This document shows positions 63,218 through 64,000 of a DNA stretch of 64,000 nt, piece after piece. The DNA comes from Alcanivoracaceae bacterium (lineage in GTDB: Bacteria > Pseudomonadota > Gammaproteobacteria > Pseudomonadales > Alcanivoracaceae). The translations under genes and the position numbers were made by a program. Positions within the stretch are counted from its first letter, which is position 1. The number at the start of each line of letters is the position of its first letter. A model generated the notes under the pieces. The model was not told the DNA's origin. It searched no databases and saw nothing but the letters and a program-made list of their open reading frames with translations. The DNA is taken from assembly GCA_029213045.1 (NCBI GenBank), contig JARGPN010000015.1, positions 62,001 through 126,000 of the forward strand, in the 5' to 3' direction.

Positions 63218-64000
63218 ATGGCTAAAAAGGATTTCATCGCGCAATTGTTTCGAGTGCGACGCGAACGCTATGGCATATCAGATGATATTTTTTGGGGCTG
63301 GTATAATCCCGAGGACGGCCACGTCGATTGGAAAACGTGGCCCCACGCCGACGCAGACGGTATCGGTGGCTTTGCCAAAATTCTTCGTCGACTAGGATTT
63401 CCTTGCACCACGCTACCGGTGTGCAATGAAACCTATGAGCCTAGCTGGCTGGAAATTATTTGCGCCGGACGCGCCTACCCAAGAGCATCCGCACCTAAAC
63501 GTGTCCACTGGAAACAGACCTATCCGTTTACTGTCAAAGACCGGCGCTTGCCAGAGGTTTCTTTTCTTACTCAAGAACAAACCGCGGCATTGAAGAACAA
63601 GGCAGCAAAATCCGGGGTGAGTGTTGGCGATGTGGTTTTTTCTACTCTAAGCCGAGTTATCGCACAGCATTTAATTAGCAGTGAAGAGCCGTTCTACTGG
63701 TTTCTGGGCGTTAACGTGCGCGGCGCAGCGAGAGTTGCCGATGAAAGCTTTAATCAAGCGTCAGGCATCAGCCTGCTAACCTACCCTGATTCAAATGCCG
63801 CACATTGGAGAGAACAAATACGCCTCGGCCTAAAGTCCAAGCGTCATTGGGTAATGTGGAAGCTAGCGCACATCGGAAAATATATTGGCGACAACGGCCT
63901 TTCTCTGATGTATCGGCTTTCCAACAAAAACACCTTCTATGCTGGCAGTTGCGCGAACATGGGCGACTGGCCATTAGACGATAAACAAAACCCCAACATT
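63218..64000 (+). CDS. Condensation-domain/WS-DGAT-like acyltransferase, 3' end outside window
   Basis: An open frame from an ATG at 63218 to the last base, giving 261 residues. HADADG at residues 43-48 fits the catalytic HHxxxDG motif of CoA-dependent acyltransferases and NRPS condensation domains, with Pro in place of the first His. A later segment, VSVGDVVFSTLSRVIAQHL, followed by LGVNVRG, matches the second-half VNxR pattern. It could be a stand-alone condensation-like enzyme or a wax ester/diacylglycerol synthase relative. There is no carrier-protein domain in the visible part. Divergent from the TauD-like gene. Confidence 0.65.
   Translation, partial: MAKKDFIAQLFRVRRERYGISDDIFWGWYNPEDGHVDWKTWPHADADGIGGFAKILRRLGFPCTTLPVCNETYEPSWLEIICAGRAYPRASAPKRVHWKQTYPFTVKDRRLPEVSFLTQEQTAALKNKAAKSGVSVGDVVFSTLSRVIAQHLISSEEPFYWFLGVNVRGAARVADESFNQASGISLLTYPDSNAAHWREQIRLGLKSKRHWVMWKLAHIGKYIGDNGLSLMYRLSNKNTFYAGSCANMGDWPLDDKQNPNI

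Overview
The window looks like a chromosomal segment from a gammaproteobacterium of the Pseudomonas / Cellvibrio / Spongiibacter neighbourhood. Pseudomonas-like gene orders support this: ubiG-mupP-yciK; SRP RNA-dnaX-ybaB-recR; recA-recX near alaS-lysC-csrA-tRNA-Ser; ycgL-ycgN next to rnd; bfd-bfr. So do REP-like repeats ending in GCAAGCTCCCACA, which resemble Pseudomonas REPs. No rRNA, CRISPR array, prophage or complete insertion sequence was seen. The assignment is inference from gene content; no database search was possible.

Layout. 1-3161: an amidohydrolase (cut by the window edge), ubiG, mupP and yciK. 3381-12644: a putative TRAP-type uptake system with three paralogous AdeT-type solute-binding proteins, a TAtT-like lipoprotein, a large permease with a fused N-terminal part and a 53-residue membrane peptide. 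A fourth paralogous binding protein stands alone at 17254. REPs and an ABC1/UbiB-type kinase gene lie inside this block. 12804-30476 is mostly housekeeping: PilZ, HIT, YcgN/YcgL, RNase D, gpmA, acyl-CoA dehydrogenase, recR, ybaB, dnaX, SRP RNA, a GGDEF/EAL protein, gap, tRNA-Arg, bfr/bfd, a K+ channel, an Fe-alcohol dehydrogenase and a thioesterase. 30562-38824: tRNA-Ser, csrA, lysC, alaS, a TSUP permease, recX, recA with an SOS box, and a CinA-type amidohydrolase.

39057-51107 is more accessory. It has a sterol-desaturase-type hydroxylase, an outer-membrane protein and a YlqF-type GTPase, then a stretch (42.5-48.7 kb) punctuated by four inverted repeats built on GGGACACGCAC. These repeats separate a DUF+SDR pair, metY, and an AT-richer three-gene operon: a PIN-GNAT-PUA-like fusion, an ASCH-like protein and a P-loop NTPase. 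That operon is my best candidate for an undescribed system. A Na/Pi cotransporter and a PPK2-type kinase follow as an overlapping pair.

51168-64000 is catabolic and regulatory. A TetR / MBL-fold / carboxymuconolactone-decarboxylase-like locus carries twin palindromic operators. A Met-rich exported protein and a ferritin-like protein come next. A TetR-controlled aromatic ring-cleavage operon (FAD monooxygenase, extradiol dioxygenase, FAH hydrolase) follows, then an ArsR/serine hydrolase pair. At the right edge a TauD-like dioxygenase is divergent from a condensation-domain-like acyltransferase that runs out of the window, possibly the start of a small-molecule biosynthetic locus.
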